Shown one piece after another: positions 18,353 to 32,689 of a stretch of DNA of 64,000 nt. Source of the DNA: Cacajao melanocephalus (taxonomy: Eukaryota > Chordata > Mammalia > Primates > Pitheciidae); contig CAUYLG010065523.1 of the NCBI GenBank assembly GCA_963573385.1, positions 1 to 64,000 of the forward strand. Direction: 5' to 3'. Position 1 is the stretch's first letter; the number at the start of each line of letters is the position of its first letter. The notes under the pieces were generated by a model. It had not been told where the DNA came from. It saw nothing but the letters and a program-made list of their open reading frames with translations, and did not search any database. Both the position numbers and the translations under genes were made by a program.

Positions 18353-18689
18353 TACCATCAGTCTGCAGGGCCCTCTGTCCTGCCCATTGCTGCCTCCAGA
18401 CCAGATTCAGCCCACTGGCCCCTCAACACTGAAACCCACTATACAAGTTGGGGTCTCAAAGCTGGTTAGTTTCCTGTGCAGGCCAGATTCAGCCCTTTTT
18501 CTTACTCCTATCCCTACCTGCTAGTCCACCCTTATCCTTTGTTCAAGCTTGTGTTTGATTGTTTCCCCATCTTTAGCCATAACCATGCTTTCGGCATCTT
18601 TGGCACAAGGAGTTGAGTCTCATTGATCTGTGTATCATCTCCCAAATTATTCAACTGTTTCCAAATCATTATTTTGCACAATATAGTGA
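18353..18689 (+). other. Unassigned DNA
   Basis: CAGATTCAGCCC occurs twice (18402 and 18485); otherwise nothing recognisable. Confidence 0.3.
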
Positions 18690-18880
18690 AGTCCTCATTC
18701 TGCTACTTAAAGTTGACGGACCTTGGGAAAGTTGCTTAACCTGAGATTTCATTGCCTGGCCTCTCTAAAGGGGCGATATTGGTCTTGACTCCCAGGTGCA
18801 TTGTAAGAATGAAATGCATTATATGTGCAAAGGGCCTAGTTTATGGTTAAAGCACATATTGGCTATTATTAGGCACTCAA
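18690..18880 (+). mobile_element. MIR SINE
   Basis: GACCTTGGGAAAGTTGCTTAACC, TTGTAAGAATGAAATGCATTA and AAAGGGCCTAGTTTATGGTTA follow MIR order. Confidence 0.7.
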
Positions 18881-19409
18881 TCCATGTGCTTATTAAATGA
18901 AATAATTAGGAGATCTCCCTTTTGTGAGGTCTGTTTGGCAGCAAATGGATAACATGTAAATGTTGAGGCTAGGATGGGGATGGAGAGAGGGGAGAGGCAG
19001 AGAAAAGGCCCCAGGTTTTCTTTACCCTAGCCTATTAAGAAGGCAACTTGTCGACTTAGGTTTTGGGTTTAGAACAAGAGCAGTGAGCAGAAAGATAAAC
19101 GGGGAGGTGTCAGTCTTCTCTGAAATCTAGGGCATTCGCTCATTTCCTTTTTAAAATAAAATAGGTCAGCTAAGTAAAATTGTGTGCTCAATCAAAGATA
19201 TGCTGTGTGTATATCTAAGTGTGAATGTGGGCGAGAAAAAGCAAGAGATCCAATGGGGAAGCTTAGAAGGGAAGGGCGCCCTGTATCTGTATCCTTATAA
19301 CAAGGGTCTCCTTGTTGAATTTCACACTGTTCCTGTCTCCGCATGTGGGAATTACAGCCATTCAGCAGATAAATCTTCTGCTATGGTTTTCTCTCCCCAC
19401 CCCTCCCCC
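18881..19409 (+). other. Unassigned DNA
   Basis: No gene or repeat recognised; a 98-codon frame at 19182-19478 has no known match. Confidence 0.3.
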
Positions 19410-19910
19410 AGTAGAGCATCCTGGTTGAGAAGGAGTCGGAGAAATCTGGCTTCACACCCCAGTTTTGCCACTCACTGAGTGATATTAAACAAGTTACCAT
19501 AATCTTTCCTTGATCCTCAAGAGCTTCATCTGAACAATGGAGTTAATATTCCTCACACTGGTTGGCTTTTTTGAGACAGAGTCTTCCTCTGTCAACCAGT
19601 GGCGAGATCTCAGTTCATTGCAACCTCTGCCTCCTAGGTTCAAGAAATTGACTCTCCTGCCTCAGCCTCCCAAGTAGCTGGGACTACAGGTGCCTGCCAC
19701 CATGCACGGCTAATTTTTATAGTTTTAGTAGAGATGGGGTTTCACCATGTTGGCCAGGCTGGTCTCAAACTCCTGACCTCAGGTGATCTGCCCACCTCAG
19801 CCTCCCAGAGTACTGGGATTACAGGCGTGAGCTACCGCACCCGGCCGGCATTTTCATTAAGTGACTTCACACATATGAAGTGTTGTGCACTCAGGAGGTG
19901 CTAAAAATAA
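19410..19910 (+). mobile_element. MIR SINE, split by an Alu
   Basis: 5' part 19410-19566 (GTTGAGAAGGAGTCGGAG, TTTTGCCACTCACTGAGTG, TTCATCTGAACAATGGAG). The 3' part is after the Alu at 19847-19910 (GTGTTGTGCACTCAGGAGGTGC). Confidence 0.65.
19567..19846 (-). mobile_element. Alu inserted in MIR
   Basis: Antisense Alu; a small deletion near 19601 and a small insertion near 19650 relative to a standard Alu. Confidence 0.93.
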
Positions 19911-20122
19911 AACAGCAGCTGCTAGTAGTTGCCCCATTAATAAGAGCAGTAGCCATTACAGTAGTGTAGTAACAGCAAGAGTAGTGGTAGCAGTATTAGT
20001 AAGAGTAGCAGCAGCGGCAATATCAAGAGTAGTAATAGTAGTAACGTGGCGGCAGAGTAATAAAATAGACGCAGCAGCAACAGTAGTTATCATGGTATTA
20101 ACGGAGGTAGTAGTAGGAAGAG
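19911..20122 (+). repeat. Degenerate AGT/AGC-rich trinucleotide tract
   Basis: Over 200 bases dominated by AGTAG, AGCAG and GTAGT words, never perfect for long (AGTAGTGGTAGCAGTATTAG and the like). It resumes as AGAGTAGTA just beyond the provirus at 21467, so the provirus sits inside it. Confidence 0.85.
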
Positions 20123-20478
20123 TGTTACTAGATAGAGTCGTCCAGGTTCTCAGCATGTTGAACAAAGAATTGAACAAAACACAGAAAACAAGAGAATGAA
20201 GTAATCGAAGACAAAGCAAAGGAATGGAGTAATGAAAGCACAGATTTATTGAAGACAGCTCAGAGTGAGAGCGGGCTTGAGCAAGCGGCTCAAGAGCCTC
20301 CTTAATTAGGTTTTTTATGAGGCCAAAGGAACCCAGCAACACCCCTTGGTCCCTTCAGAGACCTCCCATTGGCTACAACCCACGAAGGACCGGCGTGCCA
20401 CCCATCACAGGCTGAATTGGAGACCCGGCCTGCAATCAATCAGAGGCTGAAGTAGCTTGTTTTCCAACAGCCTCAGCA
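20123..20478 (-). repeat. 3' LTR of the provirus, U3 truncated
   Basis: Aligns with 21069-21345 from TGTTAC onward, then diverges near 20475, so the upstream part of U3 is missing. It has about 50 extra bases near 20183-20240 that the other LTR lacks. Confidence 0.65.
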
Positions 20479-21068
20479 ACCACTTGAGTTATTAGGGAGA
20501 CAAAAGATGGGCTGTTATTACTTTGGAGACTTTGTGATGGAGGCTTTGGGGTAACCCAAGCCAGGAGATTATTTCCTTCAAAAGAAACTTTATAACCTCC
20601 TTAGCCTTCTCTGTTCTGGCAGGATAGGTTTCAACCCAGCCAGTTAAGGCTCTAGTGGTACCAGCAAAAACTTGTCAGAACGTTGTTTTCCATAGAGATC
20701 TGGCCTAAGGAAGGCCTACTGGTTGCTGATGCCTCTGACTCTAGGAGGTCAGGCGTCTCTGAGGATGTTTTCCCTCCACAAGTAATGGAATAGTCTATGA
20801 TTCCCTTAGTCAATGGATGCAACTCTCAGCTTTTTGCATCCCTCCAAGGGAAATAAGCTTCCTCGGCCTGTAACCCTCACGAAACAAGGAACCTTGCAAT
20901 GTACTGTGAAACTATTACTGGATTTATCCCTGCAAATAAGTGAAAAGTCCAGGTTCTCATGCATAAAGAATTCATACATGAAATGAGAGTCCCTTGCCCC
21001 ATGCTGAGAAGAGGAATATTTAAAAGTCCAAAAACGTGGTCTTACCTCCTGACTAGTGCACCAAAATA

Positions 21069-21466
21069 TGTTACGAGATAGAAGGTACACATCGTGAGCT
21101 GTCCAGACTCTTGGCGCATTGAGCAAGGAATCGAACAAAACGCCACATAACGGGCAGTTATTGAAGACAATTCACAGCGCGCGAGCCAGCTCCACCAAGC
21201 AGCTCAAGAGCCCCCTTATTGCCGTGCTCCCCGGAGTTTTTATAAAGCCAAAAGAACTTGGCACCACCCCCACGTGCCCTTTAGAGGCCTCCAATTGGTT
21301 ATATCCTTTGACGGACTGGTCCACGTGACCAATCAGAAGCTGAACTGGCTTGTTAGCATGGAAGCAAGGATGTGGCCTATTTGCTGCACCTGCTGTTCTT
21401 TTGTTTATGCGAACTGGCTGCACCTGCTGAACCTCCATTACTCGAATTCCCTGTTCTCCTGCCACA
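21069..21466 (-). repeat. 5' LTR of the provirus
   Basis: Read on the minus strand it has a TGTGGCAGGAG start, a CCAAT-like box, TATAAAAACTCC, and ends CTCGTAACA. A GGTGCACTAG-type sequence just inside is a candidate primer-binding region. Confidence 0.7.
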
Positions 21467-21610
21467 AGAGTAGTATTTTTTACTCTCTTCTAGTTTATTC
21501 TCTCACTCGTAAGTTTCTACCATCTGAGACCATCTTAGGAACCCCTGATGACCTTCTAAGGAATTTAGTGCACAACAGGGACCCAGCTAAAATGTGGGAT
21601 CTTCTCAGGA
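21467..21610 (+). other. Tract remnant and short unassigned stretch
   Basis: Starts with the continuing AGAGTAGTA words of the split tract, then unassigned sequence up to the solo LTR. Confidence 0.4.
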
Positions 21611-22574
<964 letters not shown>

Positions 22575-22667
22575 AATAGAATAACTTGTCACAACTGAGC
22601 TTCACATTGAGGAAACAAAAGAATTGCATGCTAGTACCTGGGTTTATCCTAAAAACAGGTTGAGGCA
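22575..22667 (+). other. Short unassigned stretch
   Basis: Nothing recognised. Confidence 0.3.
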
Positions 22668-22965
22668 GGCCGGGCAAGGTGGCTCATGTCTGTAATCCCA
22701 GCACCTTGGGTGGCTGAGGCAGGTGGATCACTTGAGGTCAGGAGTTCGAGACTAGCCTGATCAACATAAGGAAACCCTGTTTCTACTAAAAATACAAAAA
22801 TAGTTGTGTGTGGTGTCACATGCCTGTAATCCCAGCTACTTGAGAGGCTGAGGAAGGAGAATCACTGAATCCAGGAGGCGGAAATTGTGGTGAGCCGAGA
22901 TCGCACCATTGCACTCCAGCCTGAGCAACAAGAGCAAAACTCCATCTCAAAAGAAAAAAAAAAAT
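22668..22965 (+). mobile_element. Alu (AluS-like)
   Basis: Full Alu from GGCCGGGCAAGG to an A-rich tail at 22950-22965. Confidence 0.94.
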
Positions 22966-24034
22966 TCCTCCATGGGCTGGCTGATCACCTATTTGCAAGT
23001 TTGCCTTAAACACCATATTGTCGCATCATCCTCTAAAGGGTGGCAATGACCTTGGCGTGCACATGTGTTACAGTAGATCAAACCCTAGAAAGACGGAATT
23101 GTTGAGTTGTTGAGCTTGACATACTCACTGGCAGACAGCCACTAACTCCAGCCAAGCATAGCTACTCTCGCAAGATGATAAAACACTTCGAAAAAGTGCC
23201 TGCTGTACAACTGTGATCCCAAATCATTTTCTTTGCCCGTTGATTCCTTGTTCAAACTTCCAGGGAAACTAATTTGAAAAAAGGTCATTGTTTTAAAAGG
23301 AAGAGTTTATATTTCCTGCCTGTTCTGTTTAGGCTGTTGGAAGACAATAAAGAGCATCAGGAATTTTGAAGCTGTCTCCTTTCCACCAGAATTGCTTTCA
23401 ATATGAAAACCACACGTGACCTCAGACCCAAACCTATCTGTAAGTCTCTCCTATATGTCCTTGGGAGAATAAGACCAGAAGACAGGTTCTGGGGCACTGC
23501 TGTCTAAATGGAGATCACAGTGGTGATTTCTGGGTGTATGCAACTCTTGCCATTCAGCAACCCTGCAGAGCTGACTTATCCCCTACAGACACTGGTGGCA
23601 AAGTGTGAGCCGAACTAAAGGCTGCAAAAAGTCTTGTGTCACAAGTCTGTGTTTGTTGGATCGTTTGTTTTTTCCTCCAACTAGAATTCAAGGAGAGGTT
23701 GCTAGAAAGAATGAGCAATATAAAGTGATTTTGTAAGTCCAAATTGTGAGCCTGTGCTTGGGTTCAAGGACTACTGCCTGTTTGTCTGGATCAGAAGTCT
23801 GCCAAAGGCTTCTGACCTCCCTCTGGGAGCGATCCACACAGGATGAGCCCATACCTAGCAAGGGGCACACCTCTGTCCCCAGAGCCTCTCCCCAGATCAG
23901 AGCTTACCTCCACTCTGCTGCTGCCTGGAATTTCTGTTTCTCTGACACTCTGAATCCTGAACCCAGAATATAAAAACTGTAGGGCATGTCTACGTGTGTA
24001 TGTACATGTGTTATTTTAATAAAAATAAAAAATA
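22966..24034 (+). other. About 1 kb without a recognised repeat or gene
   Basis: Several frames of 60-75 codons exist on both strands (for example 23746-23973) but none resembles a known protein or has supporting splice context. Confidence 0.35.
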
Positions 24035-24334
24035 GGCAGGGCGTGGTGGCTCACACCTGTAATCCCAGCACTTTGGGAGGCTAAGGCAGTTGGATCATGG
24101 CCAGGAATTTGAGACCGCCCTGGCCAACATGCCAAAACTCTGTCTCTAACAAAAAGTACAAAAATTAGCCAGGCGTGTTGGTACACGCCTGTAATCCCAG
24201 CTTCTCGGGGCACTGACTCAGGAGAATCGCTTGAACCGAGAGGTGGAGGTTGCAGTGAGCTGAGATCACATCACTGCACTCTAGCCTGGGTGACAGAGCA
24301 AGACTCTGTCTCCCAAAAGAAAAAGAAAAAAAAG
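24035..24334 (+). mobile_element. Alu
   Basis: Full Alu; its tail is AAAAGAAAAAGAAAAAAAAG. Confidence 0.94.
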
Positions 24335-25110
<776 letters not shown>

Positions 25111-25527
25111 AATATTGAATGAGCAAAAAGCAGTAGCATTGTCATATGAACTTTAAAAACCCCTGCATAACTGTTATAGATTTTTTAAACACCACATTTA
25201 AAATATCTTTCTTAAGATGTTCTCTACCCTGGGGCAAGTCACATCTGCCAACTTTTAGGCAAAATAGCTAGACTGCATTTGGAAAAGAATGTTTATTTAG
25301 ACAATGACTTCTGCATTGAGAGATTACTGAAAATAGTTAGCATCACTAAATGATTTGCCCTGCGGCTTCCTCCGCCTTTTTTCTTATAGATTATCCCCAG
25401 AGAACATCACTGCCTTGTCCACATTTAGTGACAGACCTGAGACTAGAATCTTGGATTTCTTCCTGATTCCCAGTCTCATGCACACCATAGTATCACTTGA
25501 TTTGAATAGATGAGTAAACACTTAACT
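25111..25527 (+). other. Unassigned DNA
   Basis: No repeat, RNA or gene recognised. Confidence 0.3.
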
Positions 25528-26172
25528 TTTTTTTTTTTTAACTTTTCTTTTACATTCGAGTATCCATGTGCAGGTGTATTATACAGGAAAACTCATGTCA
25601 CAGGGGATTGCTGTACAGATTATCTGGTCACTCAGGTACTAAGCCTGATACATGACAGTTATTTTTTCTGATCCTCTCCCTCCCCTGACCCTTCACCCTC
25701 AAGTAGATCCAGTCTCTGTTGTTCCCCTCTTTGTGTCCACGTGTTCACATCATTTAGCTCTCATTTATAAGTGAGAACATGTGGTATTTGGTTTTCTGTT
25801 CCTATATCACTTGCTAAGGACAATGGCCTCCAGCTCCATCCATGTCCCTGCAAAGGACATGATCTCATTCTTTTTCGTGGCTGCATAGTATTCCATGGTC
25901 TACATGTACCACATTTTCTTTATCCAATCTACCATTGATGGGCATTTAGGTTGACTTCATGTCTTTGCTATTGTGACTAGTGCTGCAATGAACAGATATG
26001 TGTATGCATCTTTACGATGGAACCATTTCTATTACTTTGGGTATATATCTAGTAGCGGCATTTCTGGGTCAAATAGTAGTTCTGCTTTCAGCTTTTTGAG
26101 GAATTACCACATTGCTTTCCACAATGCTTGAACTAATTTACACTCCCACTAACAGTGTACAAGCATTCCCTT
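25528..26172 (-). mobile_element. L1 3' end (L1PB/L1MA type), 5'-truncated
   Basis: Complement of an L1 tail: T12, TATCCATGTGCAGGTGTATT, GTGAGAACATGTGGTATTTG, CATGTCCCTGCAAAGGACAT, GGCTGCATAGTATTCCATGG, ending at ACACTCCCACTAACAGTG. AACACTTAA lies on both sides (about 25517 and 26185), a likely target duplication. Confidence 0.93.
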
Positions 26173-26189
26173 TTCTTTGCAACTAACAC

Positions 26190-26510
26190 TTAAGTCTTTA
26201 ATTATCTTGACTAGTCATTGACATTTAAAGATGAGTCAATACAATAGACATTTCACCATTAGCCAAAGAGTTTCTGGAGACCTTAAATAAAAAGCACATG
26301 ACTTTCTGAAAGGAAAAATGATTCACTGATGAAAGCAAAAATCTATGATTTTGCCAAATAGAAGGAAAATAAACAACTCTATCTTTACTTGGATTATAGA
26401 AAATAAGGTCCATTCAAATGATTTGAGCCATGAAAATGAAAGAGAGAAAACTACATGTTTCTTACATACCTTTTTTTGTATATAAGTGGTCTCATATTCT
26501 TTACCTCTTC
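26190..26510 (+). other. Unassigned DNA
   Basis: AT-rich; nothing recognised. Confidence 0.3.
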
Positions 26511-26514
26511 TTAC

Positions 26515-27280
<766 letters not shown>

Positions 27281-27413
27281 CACTTTTTGATCTGCTCTCA
27301 ATCTGCGCATTAGCACCCTCCTCAAAAAGAGCTTGTTAATACTACACAATGAAATAATAGTGACTTCTTAAATTATAATTAACAGACTATTTGGCAACCT
27401 GTTGTTGCATTTA
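27281..27413 (+). other. Short unassigned stretch
   Basis: AT-rich flank ending in the TA target of the Tigger element. Confidence 0.4.
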
Positions 27414-27539
27414 TAGTCATGCATAGCTTAATGACAAGAACACATTCTGGAAAATGCGACATTAGGCAGTTTTGTCAATGTGTAAACATCACAAAGTATA
27501 CGTACACAAGCCTAGATGGTATAGCCTCCTACACACCTA

Positions 27540-28183
<644 letters not shown>

Positions 28184-28486
28184 TTACTGTAACTTCTTTG
28201 CTTTATAAACTTAATTTTTTTAACTTTTGGACTCTTTTAGTAACACCTAGCTTAAAACACAAACACACTGTACAGTTACATAAAAATATTTCATCTCCTT
28301 ATTCTATATTTTTTTCTATTTTAAAAATGTATTTTTTTTTGCTTTTTAAACTTTCATGTTAAACATTAATGCACAAAGAGAAACATTAGCCCAGGCCTAC
28401 CCTGAGCCCAGATGGTCACTATCACTGTCTTCCACCTCCAAATCTCATCCCACTGGAAGGTCTTCAGGGACAATAACAGCCACGTT

Positions 28487-28552
28487 GCCATCTCTACGAC
28501 ATGGAGGGCTGCCATCTCCACGACATGGAGGGCTGCCATCTCCTATGACAAC
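28487..28552 (+). repeat. 24-base tandem repeat, about 2.5 copies
   Basis: Units 28487-28510 and 28511-28534 (GCCATCTCTACGACATGGAG-type) differ at one base; a partial third follows. It may be an inherited feature of the Tigger family. Confidence 0.85.
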
Positions 28553-28574
28553 AATACCTTCTTCAGGAATGCCT

Positions 28575-28931
28575 CCTGCAGCACCTACCTGAGGCTGTTT
28601 ATTTACTTATTTTTTTTAATACACAGAAGTCTACTGAGACCCAGGCATCTCAGATCAACTTCCCCTTTAACTATCACACTGCATTTCAAGAGAAGAAAAG
28701 GCTGACTGACCGAGCCTCCTGTTTCACCTTCCTGTAGGTGGCAGGCTTGGTCTTGGGGAAACTCTCAGGAAGGCAGTATTTTTACTTAAAACAAGATCAA
28801 ACCAGAAACCTTTTCATGTGTGAGTCCTAAAACTGTAAACCAGAACCCTTTCATTTGTGATTCCTGAAACTGTAAACCAAAACCCTTTCACACATGCACC
28901 TACCCGAGGCTGTTTATTTTTTTTAATACGT
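28575..28931. repeat. Insert in Tigger flanked by a 36-46 base direct repeat
   Basis: The block GCACCTACCTGAGGCTGTTT ... TTTTTTTTAATAC at about 28577-28622 recurs at 28897-28931. Between them lie about 270 bases not expected in a Tigger. The repeat is longer than a normal retrotransposon target duplication. Confidence 0.8.
28799..28896 (+). repeat. 38-base tandem repeat, about 2.6 copies
   Basis: Units at 28799-28836, 28837-28873 and a partial 28874-28896, each starting AAACCA and containing CCTTTTCATGTGTG- and CCTAAAACTGT-type words. Confidence 0.9.
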
Positions 28932-29169
28932 AAGAGTATACTCTAAATAACCAGAAAAGTATAGGACGGTAAATACATAAACCAGTAACACTGTCATTTA
29001 TTATCATCACCAAGTACTCTGTACTGTACACAATTGTATGTGCTAGACTTTTATCCAACTGGCAGCAAAGTAGGTTTGTTTACACTAGCATCACCACAAA
29101 CATGTGAGTAATGTCTAGCACTACCATGGCTATGTATGACATCACTACGTGATAGAAACTTTTTGGTCC

Positions 29170-29470
29170 CATTTTTTTTTTCCTTTTTGAGATGGAGTAT
29201 CAGCTCTGCTGCCCAGTCTGGAGGGCAGTGGTGCAATCTTGGCTCACTACAACCTCTCCTTCCCAGATTCAAGCAATTCTCACACCTCAGCCTCCCAAGT
29301 AGCTGGAACAACAAGCAAGTGCCACCACACCTGGCTAATTTTTGTATTTTTAGTAGAGACGGGGTTTCCCTATGTCGGCCAGGCTGGCCTTGAACTCCAA
29401 ACCTCAAGCAATCTGCTCACCTTGGCCTCCCAAACTGCTGGGATTACAGGCTTGGCCACCATACCTGGCT
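29170..29470 (-). mobile_element. Alu inside the Tigger element
   Basis: Full antisense Alu, diverged, starting with a T-run at 29172. Confidence 0.93.
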
Positions 29471-29558
29471 TTTTCAGCTCCATTATAAACTTATGGGACC
29501 ACCTTCGTACATGCGGTCCACCATTGACTGAAACGTTGTTATGCTGTGCGTGACTATA

Positions 29559-30844
29559 ATTCTCACAACAGAAAATAAAGTCCAGATTGTTAATAAAACT
29601 GGTATAATGTCACACATTGACTAACAGGTAGGGCTGGGGCTTGAACTCAAGTCAAACCCATTAATAAGACACCCCCATGCATACAGAACTACAAAGAGCA
29701 GTGATACAAATAGTCTAATAAAATTAAGCTGCTGAGATGTTGACAACAGATACTCTGGAGATGATTGCCAGTTGGACTGGAAAACAAGGATATCACATCA
29801 ATGTGATCAGAGAATCTCACTAGATTTTCATTGGTAGTCATTTCTTTCATTCCTCTGTGGAATCTGACATGTCAATGTTATTTGAAAAGCAAACCTTGCA
29901 TTTCCTAGGGAAATTCTTCCCCTGTGACATCGGGTATAGCTCTGCAGCCACATAAAATGTCGCAGTAAACAACTCAATATATATTTCAAACGTTAATTGC
30001 CTTTCTAGACCTTGGAATTTCTCACTGAGCTCACTCACAAGTTTTATTGAGGGCATAAAATTTATTGTGTTGACATACCCTTTAAAGTGCTGAATTCATC
30101 AAGCCCAAACCAAGCCTGGATGACATTATGGAGAGTGAGTCCAAATTTTTTTTTATTGAAAGTTTTGTTCTACACTTCTTTTGTTTCATCACAACCCCAA
30201 TTAAGTGGCTGGAAGGAAAAACAAATGCCAACCCTTTATAAAAGAAATGCAATGATCCTTTTTAAAAGAAATGCAATGATCCTTTTCCAGGCACATTCAC
30301 ACAGAACTGTAATGAAGCTGCATTATCTATTCTAAGGAAGTCTGGGGCCCCAGCAACCAGACTAAATGATGACAGTCTGTGTTTGAAACGTCTCAGTGTG
30401 ACAATCCAGTGTCAGAGGGGCCCCTGGAGATCCTCAGATAAAAGGGTTTTGCTATGGGACTTTTTGATTTGTTTAAAGAGAAGTTCATTGTGACATGATG
30501 TCTTCAACTGATAATTGTTCAACATTTTGCTTCTGAGAGGCTTTGCTTGAAACTCATATGTCAACATGCTTAGCGAAGAGAATATCTTAAAATATAAAAG
30601 ATCCCAACACAGAGAGAAAGGCCCAGCCTCCTGTGAAGGGCTTAGCAAAGAAAACAGCAAGATGAAAAAAGGAACAGGATGCTTTCGGAATATATTTTAG
30701 ACTGCAAGATGTCGACAACAAATACCATGCAAGGGGTTATAGAAACATCAGTGAAGAAATGAAGGACAGAGAAGCACTCATCCCCCAAGGTAATAATCAG
30801 GAGTCATCCAGCAGTTTTACTCCCTCATTTACTCCAACACAATA
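29559..30844. other. 1.3 kb free of recognised repeats
   Basis: No Alu, L1 or LTR recognised. A minus frame at 29847-30056 (69 codons, ATG start) and one at 30412-30660 have no known match. A 24-base tandem duplication lies at 30240-30287. Confidence 0.4.
30240..30287 (+). repeat. 24-base tandem duplication
   Basis: AAAAGAAATGCAATGATCCT plus four bases occurs twice (30240-30263 and 30264-30287) with only the last base differing. Confidence 0.95.
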
Positions 30845-31080
30845 TTTATTAAGAACTCTGAAGCCAAACTGCCTGGGTTCAAATCCTGTCTCCTCCATTT
30901 ACACATGACATCACGTTGGGCAACTTAATTCTTCTCTGTTTCAGTTTTATATCTATGAAATGACGATTATAATCATACTTTTGTCATAGAGTTTTAAAAG
31001 GGTTAGAAAGATAAAGGAAGTTGGTGAATGTATAATGCTTAACTATATGCTAGACATGGGCTTAAAGTATGTGAATTATT
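30845..31080 (+). mobile_element. MIR SINE
   Basis: CTGAAGCCAAACTGCCTGGG, AATCCTGTCTCCTCC, GTTGGGCAACTTAATTC and GAAATGACGATTATAATCAT follow the MIR consensus. Confidence 0.85.
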
Positions 31081-31097
31081 ACAAGTATAAAAGTTTC

Positions 31098-31202
31098 ATG
31101 CTCGCTTCGGCAGCACATATACTAAAATTGGAATGATACAGAGAAGATTAGCATGGCCCCTGCACAAGGATGACACGTAAATTCCTGAAGCGTTCCATAT
31201 TT
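31098..31202 (+). pseudogene. RNU6: U6 snRNA retropseudogene, nearly full length
   Basis: Matches the spliceosomal U6 snRNA almost end to end: TGCTCGCTTCGGCAGCAC, the conserved ACAGAGAAGATTAGC (including the ACAGAGA box), then GCACAAGGATGACACG and CGTTCCATATTT. I count four substitutions against remembered U6 (at the GGAACG, GCGCAAGG, ACACGCAA and TTCGTGAA positions). It ends in about 16 A instead of the U-tail and is flanked by an AAAAGTTTCA target duplication, so it is an LINE-mobilised copy and not a gene. No U6 promoter was seen upstream. Confidence 0.97.
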
Positions 31203-31223
31203 AAAAAAAAAAAAAAAGTTTCA

Positions 31224-31518
31224 GGCCAGGCACAGTGGCTCATGCCTGTAATCCCAGCACTTTGGGAGGCCAAGGTGGATGGACCACCTGAGGTCGGGAG
31301 TTCGAGACTAGCCTGACAAACACAGAGAAATCCTGTCTCTATTAAAAAATACAAAATTAGCCAGGCATGGTGGCACATGCCTGTAATCCCAGCTACTCAG
31401 GAGATTGAGGCAGGAGAATCGCTTGAACCCTGGAGGCAGAGGTTTCAGTGAGCAGAGATCACACCACTGCACTCCAGCTTGGGCAACAAGAGTGAAACTC
31501 CATCTCAAAAAAAAAAAA
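31224..31518 (+). mobile_element. Alu inserted at the U6 target repeat
   Basis: Full Alu starting right after the U6 copy's AAAAGTTTCA. Its own A-tail is followed by AAAAGTTTC (31515-31523), so the same target word appears three times. Confidence 0.95.
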
Positions 31519-31523
31519 GTTTC

Positions 31524-31719
31524 CTTGTGGACCTTACATTTTAACAATGGAAATGACCCACTAAATGTACATTTATGACCCAGTGTGAAAAGGCCTTGGG
31601 ACACCTATTTTATCCAAGGAAGATTATTTTCCTGGACACCATGGCCATCTGCCCCACTCAGTAGAGAGAGGCAAATTCATACGGACCCATAGATGATCAT
31701 TCCAGTTTGACTGTGTAGT
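31524..31719 (+). other. Short unassigned stretch
   Basis: No feature recognised. Confidence 0.3.
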
Positions 31720-32555
<836 letters not shown>

Positions 32556-32689
32556 GTTGGATCATTTCAGGCAATTTGGAAGAGATTTGGCAAAAAAGCA
32601 CAAAAAGCGAGGAAGTAAAAATTCTACTATCCATTGTTTTTATTACAAGTCACCAAGCTAACACCAAAAAGAGGGAGAGAAGCCAGTCC

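Larger units (their letters stand above)
20123..21466 (-). mobile_element. Internally deleted ERV1-type provirus
   Basis: Two related LTRs flank a short inner region, all antisense, and AGAG is present directly outside both ends (20119-20122 and 21467-21470), as expected for a 4-base ERV1 target duplication. The inner part, about 590 bases, keeps a leader next to the 5' LTR and a decayed stretch near 20500-20690 that reads in parts like the integrase core (a TGWVE-type motif). Most gag, pol and env are gone and no frame is intact. Family not named. Confidence 0.75.

Noticed and set aside
19885..20199. 104-codon frame rich in A, V and S
   Set aside because: Produced by the trinucleotide tract and the start of the LTR.
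20500..20690. Possible working retroviral integrase
   Set aside because: Only scattered motif resemblance in a decayed, deleted provirus; no open frame of useful length.
28799..28896. CRISPR-like array
   Set aside because: Units are directly adjacent with no unique spacers, and the setting is a primate nuclear genome.
31098..31202. Functional U6 snRNA gene
   Set aside because: It has an A-tail in place of the U-tail, a target duplication, several substitutions and no visible U6 promoter elements.
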